Source: an uncultured Lachnospiraceae bacterium
GTDB lineage: Bacteria; Bacillota; Clostridia; Lachnospirales; Lachnospiraceae
DNA length: 64,000 nt
Assembly: GCA_947571775.1 (NCBI GenBank)
Contig: CANOZK010000003.1
Span: 124,001 to 188,000 of the forward strand
Reading direction: 5' to 3'
Shown: positions 10,396 through 19,628 of the stretch, piece by piece
Position numbering within the stretch: the stretch's first letter is position 1
Layout of the letters: each line of letters opens with the position of its first letter
The notes under the pieces: generated by a model
Seen by the model: only the letters and a program-made list of their open reading frames with translations
The model's database searches: none
What the model was told of the DNA's origin: nothing
Position numbers and translations under genes: made by a program

Positions 10396-10444
10396 AGATG
10401 CGGTACAGTAGTGGAGATAAAAGAATGCAAACAAGGAGGTGTCC

Positions 10445-11008
10445 ATGTCTGTACAAACACAGGAAAAGGCCGAAGTTTTGGACGGCTTCATAGCACTGGA
10501 CAGAAAAGAAGAGGAAAAACATGCAGTTCAGGTGAGTATGCTGGCTTTCCATGTGGCAAAGGAACTGGAGCTGGATGCAAAGACCTGCAAAGAGCTGGCG
10601 ACAGCCGGTATTCTGCACGATATCGGCAAGATGAAGCTGCTTGAGGAATATGGAAAGAAGGATTCGCTGATCATTGAAGAGCTGAGATATATGCGCATGC
10701 ATTCCACCCTTGGATATGAGGCGTTGTTGGGGAAAGGGTATTCAGACTGTATTTTAAAAACCATTCTGCATCATCATGAGAATTACGACGGAAGCGGCTA
10801 TCCTGCGCACCTGCGGGGGGAGAAAATTCCCCTGGGCGCGCGGATTCTGCGGATCTGTGACGTTTACTCTGCGCTGCGCGCCGACCGTCTTTACCGAAAA
10901 GCCTTGGATATGGATGCGGCTATGGGAGTGATGATTGACGAGGTAAAATATTTTGACATGAAGATCTTTCTGGCTTTTCAGAGAGTCGTGCATAAAATGG
11001 AGGGATAG
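10445..11008 (+). CDS. Small stand-alone HD-GYP domain protein
   Basis: A 187-residue protein made almost entirely of an HD-GYP domain. The metal and active-site motifs are LHDIGKMKL (HD pair near residue 58), HHHENYDGSGYP near residue 109 (the HHExxDGxGYP signature) and ILRICDVYSAL. HD-GYP enzymes hydrolyse cyclic di-GMP. No receiver or sensor domain is attached, so it would work as a free cytoplasmic enzyme or through a partner. It lies between the chemoreceptor and hisS, with AAGGAGGT upstream and hisS starting 6 bp after its stop. The C-terminus is shorter than in many HD-GYP proteins, so activity needs testing. Confidence 0.87.
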   Translation: MSVQTQEKAEVLDGFIALDRKEEEKHAVQVSMLAFHVAKELELDAKTCKELATAGILHDIGKMKLLEEYGKKDSLIIEELRYMRMHSTLGYEALLGKGYSDCILKTILHHHENYDGSGYPAHLRGEKIPLGARILRICDVYSALRADRLYRKALDMDAAMGVMIDEVKYFDMKIFLAFQRVVHKMEG

Positions 11009-11013
11009 AAACA

Positions 11014-12282
11014 ATGAAAAAAAAACCAGTGACTGGCATGAGGGATATTTTACCAGATGAAATGGAAATCCGCAATTATGCGATTCGTTTAATCCGGGAA
11101 ACTTACGGCAGCTTTGGATTTCTGCCATTGGAGACCCCCTGTGTGGAGCACATTGAGAATCTGTCCAGTAAGCAGGGCGGGGAGAACGAAAAGCTGATTT
11201 TCAAGATTTTGAAAAGAGGGGAGAAATTAAAGCTGGATCTGGCTCAAGAGGAACTGGATTTGGTGGACTCAGGGCTGCGCTACGATCTGACGGTGCCATT
11301 ATCCCGGTATTACGCCAACAATGCCGCGAAGCTTCCGGCGCCCTTTAAAGCGTTGCAGATGGGCAATGTATGGCGGGCAGACCGTCCACAGAGAGGGCGT
11401 TTTCGCCAGTTTATGCAGTGTGATATTGATACGCTGGGCGATGCGTCCTGTCTGGCGGAAATTGAGCTGATTCTGGCCACCACCACACTGTTGGGAAAAC
11501 TGGAATTTAGCAATTTTACCATCCGCATCAATGACCGCAAGATTCTAAAAGCCATGGCGGAGTACAGCGGATTTCCAAAAGAGAGCTTCGATACGGTGTT
11601 TATTATCTTAGACAAGATGGATAAGATAGGCGCAGAAGGCGTGGCGGAAGAATTGAAAAAAGAAGGATTCGCAGAGGAAGCCGTAAAAAAATATATGGAT
11701 CTGTTCGATCAGGTGACTTCCGACGTAGAGGGTGTGAAACGCTGCGGCCAGATTTTAGAGGGCGTGGCAGAGAAAGACAGCATCGAAAATCTTGTCTATA
11801 TCATGGAGAGTGTGGAAGCGGTCAAGACGGCAGATTTTATCATTCAATTCGATCCCACGTTAGTCCGGGGAATGTCCTATTATACCGGGCCGATTTTTGA
11901 GGTATCCATGGATGAGTACGGCGGTTCCGTGGGCGGAGGCGGCCGTTACGATGAAATGATCGGCAAATTTACCGGACAAGATATCTGTGCCTGCGGATTT
12001 TCCATCGGGTTTGAGCGGATCGTTATGCTTTTGATGGAGCGGGGCTTTAAGGTTCCCGCATCTGGAAAGAAAATCGCTTATTTGGTGGAGAAAAATATGC
12101 CTGCGGCGCGTCTGAAAGAGATTTTAAAAGGGGCGAATGAACTGCGGGGGCAGGGCGCTCAGGTAAACCTTGCCATCATGAAAAAGAATAAGAAATTCCA
12201 GAAGGAGCAGTTGACTCAGGAAGGATATGAGGAGATTGTGGAATTCTATCGGGAAACATTGCAGAAGAAAGAAGAGGATTAA
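11014..12282 (+). CDS. hisS: Histidyl-tRNA synthetase
   Basis: A 422-residue class II aminoacyl-tRNA synthetase that charges tRNA-His. Visible are motif 1 in the N-terminal region (MRDILPDEM, LPLETPCVE), motif 2 (NVWRADRPQRGRFRQFMQCDID), the histidine-specific segments LVRGMSYYTGPIFE and SVGGGGRYDEMIG, and motif 3 (GFSIGFERIV). A C-terminal anticodon-binding domain follows. The shorter paralogue HisZ usually lacks the intact histidine signatures, so HisS is preferred. The pairing with aspS six bases downstream supports this. Confidence 0.92.
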   Translation: MKKKPVTGMRDILPDEMEIRNYAIRLIRETYGSFGFLPLETPCVEHIENLSSKQGGENEKLIFKILKRGEKLKLDLAQEELDLVDSGLRYDLTVPLSRYYANNAAKLPAPFKALQMGNVWRADRPQRGRFRQFMQCDIDTLGDASCLAEIELILATTTLLGKLEFSNFTIRINDRKILKAMAEYSGFPKESFDTVFIILDKMDKIGAEGVAEELKKEGFAEEAVKKYMDLFDQVTSDVEGVKRCGQILEGVAEKDSIENLVYIMESVEAVKTADFIIQFDPTLVRGMSYYTGPIFEVSMDEYGGSVGGGGRYDEMIGKFTGQDICACGFSIGFERIVMLLMERGFKVPASGKKIAYLVEKNMPAARLKEILKGANELRGQGAQVNLAIMKKNKKFQKEQLTQEGYEEIVEFYRETLQKKEED

Positions 12283-12288
12283 ATAATA

Positions 12289-14082
12289 ATGGCTGAGACA
12301 ATGCAGGGACTGCACAGAAGCGCCAGATGCGCAGAGATTGGAAAAGAATCCATTGGTCGGGAAGTAACGCTGATGGGCTGGGTGCAGAAAAGCAGAAATA
12401 AAGGCGGAATTATATTTGTAGATTTGCGGGATCGCTCCGGCATCATGCAGTTGATTTTTGAAAATGGAAGCATTGACGAGGAAGGATTTGAGAAAGCGGC
12501 AAAGCTGCGCAGTGAATTTGTTATCGCTGCCGTGGGAACGGTGGAAGCCAGATCCGGCGCGGTAAATCCCAATCTTTTGACTGGGGAGATTGAGATCCGG
12601 GTGCGTCAGCTTCGGATTTTGTCGGAATCGGAAACTCCGCCGTTTCCCATTGAGGAAAACAGCAAGACGAAAGAGGAGCTTCGGCTCAAACATCGTTATC
12701 TGGATCTGCGCAGACCAGATCTGCAGCGGAATCTGATGATGAGAAGTCTAGTTACATCGCTGACCAGAAACTTCCTTACGGAAGAAGAGGGATTCCTGGA
12801 AATCGAGACGCCAATGCTGACCAAGAGCACGCCGGAAGGCGCCAGGGATTATCTGGTGCCCAGCCGTGTGCATCCAGGGACTTTTTATGCGCTACCCCAG
12901 TCGCCGCAGATTTTCAAGCAGCTACTAATGTGTTCCGGCTATGACCGGTATTTCCAGATCGCCAGATGCTTCCGGGATGAAGACCTGCGCGCCGACCGGC
13001 AGCCGGAATTTACCCAGATCGATATGGAGATGTCTTTCGTAGATGTGGACGATGTGATCGATGTGAATGAACGGCTTCTGGCTGAGCTGTTCCGGGAAGT
13101 CCGGGGCATCGAAGTGCCGCTTCCGATTCAGCGTATGACTTGGAAGGAGGCCATGGATCGATTCGGCTCAGACAAGCCGGATATCCGGTTCGGTATGGAA
13201 TTGCAGAACGTGACGGACGCGGTCAAAGGCTGCGGCTTTGCCGTGTTCAAGAATGCCATCGAGCAGGGCAGCAGCGTCCGCGGCATCAATGCCAAGGGTC
13301 TGGGAGCCATGCCTCGGAAAAAGATTGACAAACTGGTGGATTTTGCCAAAGACTTCGGTGCAAAGGGGCTGGCTTACGCGGCTATGGCAGAAGATGGAAG
13401 CGTAAAGTCTTCTTTTGCAAAATTTATGACCCAGGAAGAAATGGACGCTCTGATTGGGGCAATGTCCGGGGAACCGGGGGATTTGCTGCTGTTCGCGGCG
13501 GATTGCGATAAGGTGGTCTTTGATGTGCTGGGAAATCTGCGGCTGGAGCTGGCCAGACAGCAAGAACTTTTGGATAAAGAAGAGTACCGCTTTGTCTGGA
13601 TTACCGAGTTTCCTCTGTTGGAATGGTCGGAGGAGGAAAACCGTTATACAGCCATGCACCATCCTTTTACCATGCCGATGGAAGAGGACTTGGAACTTTT
13701 GGATACCGATCCGGGAAAAGTACGGGCGAAAGCTTATGATATTGTCTTAAACGGCGTAGAACTGGGCGGCGGCAGCGTCAGAATTCATCAAAATCACGTC
13801 CAAGAGAAAATGTTCGAGGTACTGGGCTTTACCAAAGAGGAGGCTTATGAACAGTTCGGCTTCTTGCTTCATGCATTCCAGTACGGCGTGCCGCCTCATG
13901 CGGGGCTGGCTTACGGGCTGGACAGGCTGGTAATGCTGATGGCAGGGGAGGACAGCATCCGGGATGTGATTGCATTCCCGAAAATCAAAGACGCTTCAGA
14001 CCTGATGGCCGAAGCTCCAAATGTTGTCAGCAGTCAGCAGTTGGAAGAACTGGAGATTGTGCTGGCATCTGATAAAGAATGA
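12289..14082 (+). CDS. aspS: Aspartyl-tRNA synthetase, bacterial type
   Basis: A 597-residue class II synthetase that attaches aspartate to tRNA-Asp. Domains in order: an OB-fold anticodon-binding domain (VTLMGWVQKSRNKGGIIFVDLRD), a class II core with motif 1 (FLEIETPMLTKSTPEGARDY) and motif 2 (CFRDEDLRADRQPEFTQID), the bacterial GAD insertion (about residues 300-410), and motif 3 with GLDRLVMLMAG. The length is that of bacterial AspRS. AAGAGG in the hisS tail is its ribosome binding site. No T-box leader was seen upstream of the pair. Confidence 0.96.
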   Translation: MAETMQGLHRSARCAEIGKESIGREVTLMGWVQKSRNKGGIIFVDLRDRSGIMQLIFENGSIDEEGFEKAAKLRSEFVIAAVGTVEARSGAVNPNLLTGEIEIRVRQLRILSESETPPFPIEENSKTKEELRLKHRYLDLRRPDLQRNLMMRSLVTSLTRNFLTEEEGFLEIETPMLTKSTPEGARDYLVPSRVHPGTFYALPQSPQIFKQLLMCSGYDRYFQIARCFRDEDLRADRQPEFTQIDMEMSFVDVDDVIDVNERLLAELFREVRGIEVPLPIQRMTWKEAMDRFGSDKPDIRFGMELQNVTDAVKGCGFAVFKNAIEQGSSVRGINAKGLGAMPRKKIDKLVDFAKDFGAKGLAYAAMAEDGSVKSSFAKFMTQEEMDALIGAMSGEPGDLLLFAADCDKVVFDVLGNLRLELARQQELLDKEEYRFVWITEFPLLEWSEEENRYTAMHHPFTMPMEEDLELLDTDPGKVRAKAYDIVLNGVELGGGSVRIHQNHVQEKMFEVLGFTKEEAYEQFGFLLHAFQYGVPPHAGLAYGLDRLVMLMAGEDSIRDVIAFPKIKDASDLMAEAPNVVSSQQLEELEIVLASDKE

Positions 14083-14088
14083 GATAAG

Positions 14089-14130
14089 TATCCGGCTATT
14101 CTGAAGAATCTTCTTCAGAGGAGCCGGATA
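14089..14130. terminator. Palindromic hairpin between convergent genes
   Basis: TATCCGGCT pairs with AGCCGGATA, and inside it TCTGAAGAA pairs with TTCTTCAGA, giving a long stem. It lies between the convergent aspS and the minus-strand gene that ends inside it. The T-rich tail is poor on both strands, so it is a likely but not classical bidirectional terminator. Confidence 0.6.
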
Positions 14131-15196
14131 TATTAAAGTCACCGAACAGGGCAGTACCAAGCTGAACATTGGATTGAAGCTTCCAGCTTACCCCGTCGTT
14201 GATCAGAGTCAGTGGGATGGATTGGGATTGGGTGGCCGTGTTGCCTGTGATACAGTCCAGCAAAATCTGATTACATTTTTCCAGACGTCCCTGAGGCCCG
14301 TCGATCAGGGCCTCCGGTGTAGACAGATATTCGTCGGTCTTTTTGTTGTATTGGGATAAAATTTCTGTGCAGGAAAAGCTGGTAATCTCCGTATTTACGG
14401 TTGCTATGCTGCCGTTGTCCTGGGAATCGACAATCCGATAGTCTAGGCAGGCGCGCATCTGATCCAGAAGCGCCGCCGCTACGGCCTGGCTGTTCTCGTC
14501 GCTGTTGTCCAACAGTCCGGTCAATCCCAGATAATTATACATTTGGGAAGCATCCATATTTTTCAGGGTGTGAAAATAAATATCTGTCGTCTCCGCAGGG
14601 GTCAGCAGATATGGGTTGGCAATCGCAGAAATAAAGCCGCCCACCAATTCATTCTTTAAATTCTGATCCTTTTGGATCTGCCATTCTTTTTCCGTTTTTC
14701 TTAGATGTATCGTACAAGAATTGGAAACTGTCTGATATGTACGATTCTGTATCAGATCTTTCAGCAGCAGATAACGCTGCTCCAGGGAGGTATCCTGGGG
14801 AACTTGTCCGTTGGCCGTTGCCAGAATTGCTTCGGTCAGATATTCTTTCTGGTAATCTTTGGAGAGGATATGGGCGTCCAGCGTGGTAATCTGCACGCTG
14901 CAATCCGCCTCGGTCTTTCCGGTGCGAATCGTCAGGATTTTATAATCAAAGTCTTTAAAAAACAAAGAAGCCACTTCTTCAATCGTGGAGGAGGAAGCCT
15001 GGGATGTGGAGGCGTCCAGAAATAAACCCTCTGAGACCAGATACTGTTGAACCGTATCGGGGTCCAGATTTTTTAGTTGGTTAAACTCAGAAACAACCGC
15101 TTCTTTTACCTGCTTTTTCTCCGAATTCGCGTATATTCCCAGAAAGATTCCAAGGAGAAGAAGAAAGAAAAGCAATACCCCTCTAAATAGTTTCAT
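14096..15196 (-). CDS. Membrane-anchored extracellular protein of unknown function
   Basis: A 366-residue protein with one N-terminal hydrophobic segment (about residues 5-23, RGVLLFFLLLLGIFLGIYA) and no lipobox, so it is probably anchored with the rest outside. The outer part seems to hold two similar alpha/beta modules: each contains a stretch on residue usage such as DYKILTIRTGKTEADCSVQITT and DYRIVDSQDNGSIATVNTEITS, preceded by helices. This repeat pattern resembles NTF2-like domains, but that is an inference. The C-terminus is serine- and glutamate-rich. It is convergent with aspS and upstream of no clear partner. I do not recognise a function. Confidence 0.7.
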   Translation of the reverse strand: MKLFRGVLLFFLLLLGIFLGIYANSEKKQVKEAVVSEFNQLKNLDPDTVQQYLVSEGLFLDASTSQASSSTIEEVASLFFKDFDYKILTIRTGKTEADCSVQITTLDAHILSKDYQKEYLTEAILATANGQVPQDTSLEQRYLLLKDLIQNRTYQTVSNSCTIHLRKTEKEWQIQKDQNLKNELVGGFISAIANPYLLTPAETTDIYFHTLKNMDASQMYNYLGLTGLLDNSDENSQAVAAALLDQMRACLDYRIVDSQDNGSIATVNTEITSFSCTEILSQYNKKTDEYLSTPEALIDGPQGRLEKCNQILLDCITGNTATQSQSIPLTLINDGVSWKLQSNVQLGTALFGDFNISGSSEEDSSE

Positions 15197-15313
15197 AATC
15201 TTTGTTCCATTCCAATTTCTTTTCGTGTCATTATCCCGTCTAGTTTATCAGAAAATGGAGGAAATGTCAAAAGCTAGAGCGGTTTTTAGTATGGGCAATG
15301 GAGGGTCTGTCAA

Positions 15314-17914
15314 TTAAGAGAAATTCCTTTCCCGAGGCGCCGTTTTATGCAGTCTTTTTCTTTGCCTATACAGGATCAGCGCGCACAGCAGGGAGCCCAT
15401 ACAAGTGATTCCTTTACCAGCTCTTGCTCCGGGTGCGTGATAGGTGATTTGGATGTTCTGTATTCCTTTTTTTATGGCGAATCCAAGAAAGACGCCGTTT
15501 ACTTTTTCTGTGTTTACCGCCTCTTTGCCTACGAGCACTTCAAAATGCGAATCATAGGGAATTGAGGTAATCACCCAGCCGGTTCTTTTTACCGAAATCT
15601 TTCCCTGAATTGTATTTCCTTTTGTACGGCTGCGGTCTGCCTGAAATTTTGATTGATATAGCTTTTGTCCGGCGTTGGTTTCGTCCTCCAATACACGCCT
15701 GTCCCCCAGAAAACATTTTATGTCTGAAATCTCATAGTCGCCTTCGCCGAAAAGAAGCTCCACATTTCGGGTTTCCTCGCCCAGATCCGATACATAGGTA
15801 AATGTAGTATTCCCATTGTAGTAAATATGGCTGCGGGCGCTTAGCCGGTTGCGAACGCCGTTTACCCAGATGGATATATCGCGGCTGGGGCGGTTGTTTT
15901 TTACATGAAACTGTAAATACAAAAGGGTGTTCCATTTGCGGGCGGAGACTTCTATCTGGCCTGCGGCACTGGTTTTTTCTTTGGCCTGGATGTGATAAGT
16001 TCCGTCTGCGGTATAGGAGGCTTTCGCTTCCCGGGCATCTATTTGAGGCAGCCATAATTTATCTGGCTTTGCCCAGGCTTTGACTTTGTTTTCCCATTGG
16101 CCGCTGTCCGGGGCGTCTTTTACCACTGCATATTTCATAAGGGCGATCTGATTATAAGGAAATGATAAGCGGCGCCAGCTCTGTTCTGGGATGATCCGAT
16201 CGGTGGCGTAGGCGATGGGAGCGGCGTTTTTATTTTTGTAAACGGTGAGATCTCCTCTGGTCTTACACGGCGCATATCCGGGGGGCATTGCATTTCCCGG
16301 CTGGGCAGAGTTTTTTACAAGGTATTTGACTCCCATCAGCTTTTGATACAGCGGATTGCTGGAGGAGGCTTGTATCAGGCTGTTTCGGAAAGGCTTCTCC
16401 GTCTGAAATCCTGTCTCCCAAAATTTCTGGTAATCCGCGTGACAGGCGGAGGAATATAGGGAGGATATCCACTGTCGGGAGTCCCAGATCCGGTTCAGAT
16501 CCGCGCCTTTTTCCCCTTCCGGGCCGCGCTGCTCTAAGCGGCAGAGCTGCGGCTCTTCGTCCAGCGTCTGGGAAATGAGCGCGCCGATATCTTCGTTTGT
16601 AATCTCTGCGTAACTTTTGGGGTCTTCCAATTCCCAAAAACAGCCGCCGAAACAGCCGAACAGCAAAAGGAACAGAATCGGAGGCACACTCAGCAAAAAT
16701 AGCCGGCCGAATTTCCAAAAAAGCACAAAACAAACGAGCGTCAAAAGTCCATCCGCCAGCAGAAACCGCCATTCTGGAAAATCTTGACAACAGCAGTACA
16801 GCAGCGCAAGCGTGAGAAGATGCGCGCAGAAACCGGCAAAGAAAGAAATTTCGCGCTTCTTTTGCTTGTCCAAATACACGGCAATCAGATAGCAGAGGAG
16901 CGGAAGAAAGGGAATCAGCGATTTCCCGCGTGCATACAGCCCTCCGTTGAGCGCCCAGGCAAAAAAGGGAAAAACAAATATCAGCGCGCAGCCATAAGTC
17001 AATACGCGTTCCTGCCATTTCCGATAAGTGAATCCAGCGAGGAAAGTGGTAAAGATAACTGTGGGAAGGCCGACGCCATAACAACTGTACAACAGACTTT
17101 CGGAAGGTATCTGCGGCAGGAACAAAGCAGCCAAATCTGTGCTCCCCGCGTTTTCGCGTCCCAACAGGGCAAAAGCTGTGGGAACCAGCAAAAGGCCGCT
17201 CATCAGGACGGCTGTCACCATGGGAAACAGAAAGGAAAACGCGTCCTTGAAAAACTTGCCTGACCGAAAGCTTTGTTCTTGGATGACGTATTGAGAGAAA
17301 CCGTAAAATCCCAATACCAGCATACCGCAAATGCTGAAATAAAAGCTGGAGAGGATCATCAGAAGGACGCCCAGGATATACAGCCCAGATCTGTTTTCTT
17401 TCAAATGCCTATCCACGCCCAACAGCGCCATACACAAAAACGGCATGTAATTAACGAACATGAGCTGATGACAGGAGTGGTAGATCATCGGCCCCGCCAA
17501 TAGAAACAGCACAGAGACGAAAGCCCGGATTTCTTTTGAAAAACCCTTTTGCCCCAGCCAGTAATAAAACAGCCAGGCCGACAACATCAGCTCCGCCGCG
17601 CTGGCCGCCATCAGGTAATGGTCCATACGGATAAATGGGAACAGATAGGAAAACAGAATTACCGGGCTGAAGAGTCCGTAATAAGAGAAATGAAAGATAT
17701 TCTGGCCTCCGCCTAAGTTTGCCGCAAATTCCGGGAACAGAGCCCCTGTCTCGTAAAATAGCTGCCGGAAATAGGCAGGCAACACGCTGTGCTGGCTAAT
17801 CCAATCCACTTTTGAGCCGAAGACGCCGCGCCTTGCGGCAAACAGCCAGCAGGCGAATAGTGTCAGAAGTCCGAGGAATAGATAGGGCATCACATTTTGC
17901 ATTCTTTTTTTCAT
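15314..17914 (-). CDS. YfhO-family polytopic membrane protein
   Basis: An 866-residue protein with roughly twelve membrane segments in its first 450 residues and a large C-terminal extracellular domain, the layout of the YfhO family. The start at 17914 has CGGAGGT at good distance; an in-frame start 33 bp upstream has none. The first outer loop contains KVDWISQHSVLPAYFRQLFY and LGGGQNIFHFSYYGLFSP, positions that are conserved in GT-C-like membrane glycosyltransferases. In Bacillus YfhO is linked to glycosylation of lipoteichoic acid; that role here is an inference. It is a single gene divergent from the aldo/keto reductase. Confidence 0.85.
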   Translation of the reverse strand: MKKRMQNVMPYLFLGLLTLFACWLFAARRGVFGSKVDWISQHSVLPAYFRQLFYETGALFPEFAANLGGGQNIFHFSYYGLFSPVILFSYLFPFIRMDHYLMAASAAELMLSAWLFYYWLGQKGFSKEIRAFVSVLFLLAGPMIYHSCHQLMFVNYMPFLCMALLGVDRHLKENRSGLYILGVLLMILSSFYFSICGMLVLGFYGFSQYVIQEQSFRSGKFFKDAFSFLFPMVTAVLMSGLLLVPTAFALLGRENAGSTDLAALFLPQIPSESLLYSCYGVGLPTVIFTTFLAGFTYRKWQERVLTYGCALIFVFPFFAWALNGGLYARGKSLIPFLPLLCYLIAVYLDKQKKREISFFAGFCAHLLTLALLYCCCQDFPEWRFLLADGLLTLVCFVLFWKFGRLFLLSVPPILFLLLFGCFGGCFWELEDPKSYAEITNEDIGALISQTLDEEPQLCRLEQRGPEGEKGADLNRIWDSRQWISSLYSSACHADYQKFWETGFQTEKPFRNSLIQASSSNPLYQKLMGVKYLVKNSAQPGNAMPPGYAPCKTRGDLTVYKNKNAAPIAYATDRIIPEQSWRRLSFPYNQIALMKYAVVKDAPDSGQWENKVKAWAKPDKLWLPQIDAREAKASYTADGTYHIQAKEKTSAAGQIEVSARKWNTLLYLQFHVKNNRPSRDISIWVNGVRNRLSARSHIYYNGNTTFTYVSDLGEETRNVELLFGEGDYEISDIKCFLGDRRVLEDETNAGQKLYQSKFQADRSRTKGNTIQGKISVKRTGWVITSIPYDSHFEVLVGKEAVNTEKVNGVFLGFAIKKGIQNIQITYHAPGARAGKGITCMGSLLCALILYRQRKRLHKTAPRERNFS

Positions 17915-18008
17915 TTGTGTTGTACCTCCGGTAGTTTTGCATTTCATTATAAATGTCAGATCTTAAAAGATTTGAAAGATGTCTCTTAAAGTTTCTTAAT
18001 CAAATAGC

Positions 18009-18037
18009 TTTACACAGAATTGGATCGCCGCTATAAT
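18009..18037 (+). promoter_or_regulatory. Promoter of the aldo/keto reductase gene
   Basis: TTTACA (18009-18014) and TATAAT (18032-18037) are 17 bp apart. The expected transcription start is at about 18044, which is the first base of the proposed start codon. Confidence 0.75.
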
Positions 18038-18043
18038 AGGCCT

Positions 18044-19225
18044 ATGATGCAATATAGAAAAGACAAAAAAGGAAATGAACTATCCATTCTCGGCTACGGC
18101 TGTATGCGTTTTTCCAGACAGGGTCTGGGCATTGACTTAGATAAGGCGGAGGCGGAGGTCATGGCCGCGATCCAAGGCGGGGTAAATTATCTGGACACCG
18201 CCTATATTTACCCGGGCAGCGAGGCGGCGGTGGGAGAGATTCTCCGGCGGAACCAATGCCGCAACACCATTTACCTGGCTACAAAACTTCCCCATTACAT
18301 GATAAAGTCCATGGAAGGCGTGCAAAAAACGTTTCGGGAGCAGCTGACCCGGCTTCAGACAGATTACATTGATTATTATCTGATGCATATGCTGACGGAT
18401 ACGGCTACTTGGGAAAAGTTAAGAAAACTGGGAATTGAGGAATGGATACAGGAAAAGCTTGCCTCCGGGCAAATCCGAAACATCGGCTTTTCCTATCATG
18501 GAAATTCCGAGATGTTCAAACAGTTGGTAGACGTCTACGACTGGGATTTCTGCCAGATACAGTACAATTATATGGACGAAACCTCCCAGGCAGGCATAGA
18601 GGGGTTAAAATATGCCAACGCTAAAGGGCTTCCGATTATCGTTATGGAGCCGCTGCGGGGCGGCCGCCTGGTGGATTTACTTCCGGGGACGGCAAAGGAA
18701 CTGTTCCGAAACGATCCCGAAAAACGCACCCCGGCTAAACTGGCTTTCAAATGGCTGTACGACCAGCCGGAGGTTACCTGTGTCCTGTCCGGCATGAGTT
18801 CTTTGCAGATGGTAGAGCAGAATTTACAGACTGCCTCCGAGGCCGTTCCCGGCTGTATGACGGATTCTGACAAAGCCCTGTTGGAACTGGTAAAAGAAGA
18901 AATCCGCAAAAACGTAAAAGTCGGCTGTACCGGCTGCGGCTATTGTACGCCCTGTCCCAAAGGAGTAGACATCCCCGGCACGTTCCGGTGCTACAACGCG
19001 ATGTATGCGGAGGGAAAGAAATCTGGAAGAAGGGATTATCTGCAGTGCACCGCCTTTCGCCAAAATCCCAGCAGCGCCTCCCAGTGCGTTCAGTGCGGGA
19101 AATGCGAGAGCCATTGTCCTCAGCAGATTGAGATCCGAAAAGAACTGAAACGCGCAGCAGGAGAATTGGAAACCATTTCTTATAAATTTGTAAAAGGGGC
19201 TGTGCGCTTTCTGAAACTGTATTAA
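18044..19225 (+). CDS. Aldo/keto reductase with C-terminal ferredoxin domain
   Basis: A 393-residue oxidoreductase. The N-terminal 280 residues form an aldo/keto reductase barrel: LGYGCMRF, LDTAYIYPGSE (catalytic D and Y), ATKLPHY (catalytic K), DYYLMHM, and GFSYHG. The C-terminal part carries two cysteine clusters for 4Fe-4S centres (CTGCGYCTPCPKG near residue 295 and CVQCGKCESHCPQ near 348). Such enzymes probably pass electrons between ferredoxin and carbonyl substrates or NAD(P)H. Residue 1 is taken as the ATG at 18044; a second ATG follows at once. There is no ribosome binding site and the promoter -10 box ends 6 bp upstream, so the mRNA may be leaderless. Confidence 0.9.
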   Translation: MMQYRKDKKGNELSILGYGCMRFSRQGLGIDLDKAEAEVMAAIQGGVNYLDTAYIYPGSEAAVGEILRRNQCRNTIYLATKLPHYMIKSMEGVQKTFREQLTRLQTDYIDYYLMHMLTDTATWEKLRKLGIEEWIQEKLASGQIRNIGFSYHGNSEMFKQLVDVYDWDFCQIQYNYMDETSQAGIEGLKYANAKGLPIIVMEPLRGGRLVDLLPGTAKELFRNDPEKRTPAKLAFKWLYDQPEVTCVLSGMSSLQMVEQNLQTASEAVPGCMTDSDKALLELVKEEIRKNVKVGCTGCGYCTPCPKGVDIPGTFRCYNAMYAEGKKSGRRDYLQCTAFRQNPSSASQCVQCGKCESHCPQQIEIRKELKRAAGELETISYKFVKGAVRFLKLY

Positions 19226-19247
19226 GAACAAGAAGAAGGAGTTTTAA

Positions 19248-19535
19248 ATGAAATACGCGTTTATCATCATGGATGATTTTGATATGCAAGATTCTGCCAG
19301 TATCCACGACAACCACGCCCAGATTATAGGCGTGTCAAATCTGAAAGAAGCATGTATGGCCGCAAAGAGACTGTACGAAGAGGGCATAGACTGCATTGAA
19401 CTTTGCGGCGCGTTCGGCCCTGCCGGTGCGAAAGAGATTATAGACGTTACGGAAAATCAAATCCCGGTCGGCTATATCACCCATTTGCCAGAACAGGATC
19501 CGCTTTATCAAAAGGTATTCGGAGCTGAAAATTAG
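19248..19535 (+). CDS. DUF6506-family small protein
   Basis: A 95-residue soluble protein that I recognise as the DUF6506 type (starts MKYAFIIMDDFDM, with EGIDCIELCGAFGPAGAKEI in the middle). The fold looks like a small alpha/beta unit. Function is unknown. AAGAAGGAG precedes the ATG, and it follows the aldo/keto reductase by 22 bp, so the two are probably one transcript and may work on related redox or sulfur chemistry. Confidence 0.8.
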   Translation: MKYAFIIMDDFDMQDSASIHDNHAQIIGVSNLKEACMAAKRLYEEGIDCIELCGAFGPAGAKEIIDVTENQIPVGYITHLPEQDPLYQKVFGAEN

Positions 19536-19585
19536 ATTTTGCGATAGAAAATCCATTTGACGGATGGTATACTGAGTTTTAGTTT

Positions 19586-19623
19586 TCAGGATGGAGCTGT
19601 TTTTCAAAGCGGCTCCATCCTGA
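19586..19623. terminator. Inverted repeat between convergent genes
   Basis: TCAGGATGGAGC pairs perfectly with GCTCCATCCTGA around a 14-nt loop. It lies between the convergent DUF6506 and nitroreductase genes. There is no clear T-run on either side, so termination is likely but not certain. Confidence 0.6.
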
Positions 19624-19628
19624 CTGCA

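Noticed and set aside
11014..11035. Run of nine A at the hisS start as a frameshift or phase-variation site
   Set aside because: The frame is intact and AAA-rich starts are common; nothing downstream suggests programmed slippage.
13168..13662. Minus-strand frame inside aspS
   Set aside because: Opposite the GAD and core domains of aspS, which are plainly real.
16263..17330. 355-codon minus-strand frame inside the YfhO gene in a different register
   Set aside because: Arg-rich shadow of the YfhO frame, which has the membrane helices and a proper start.
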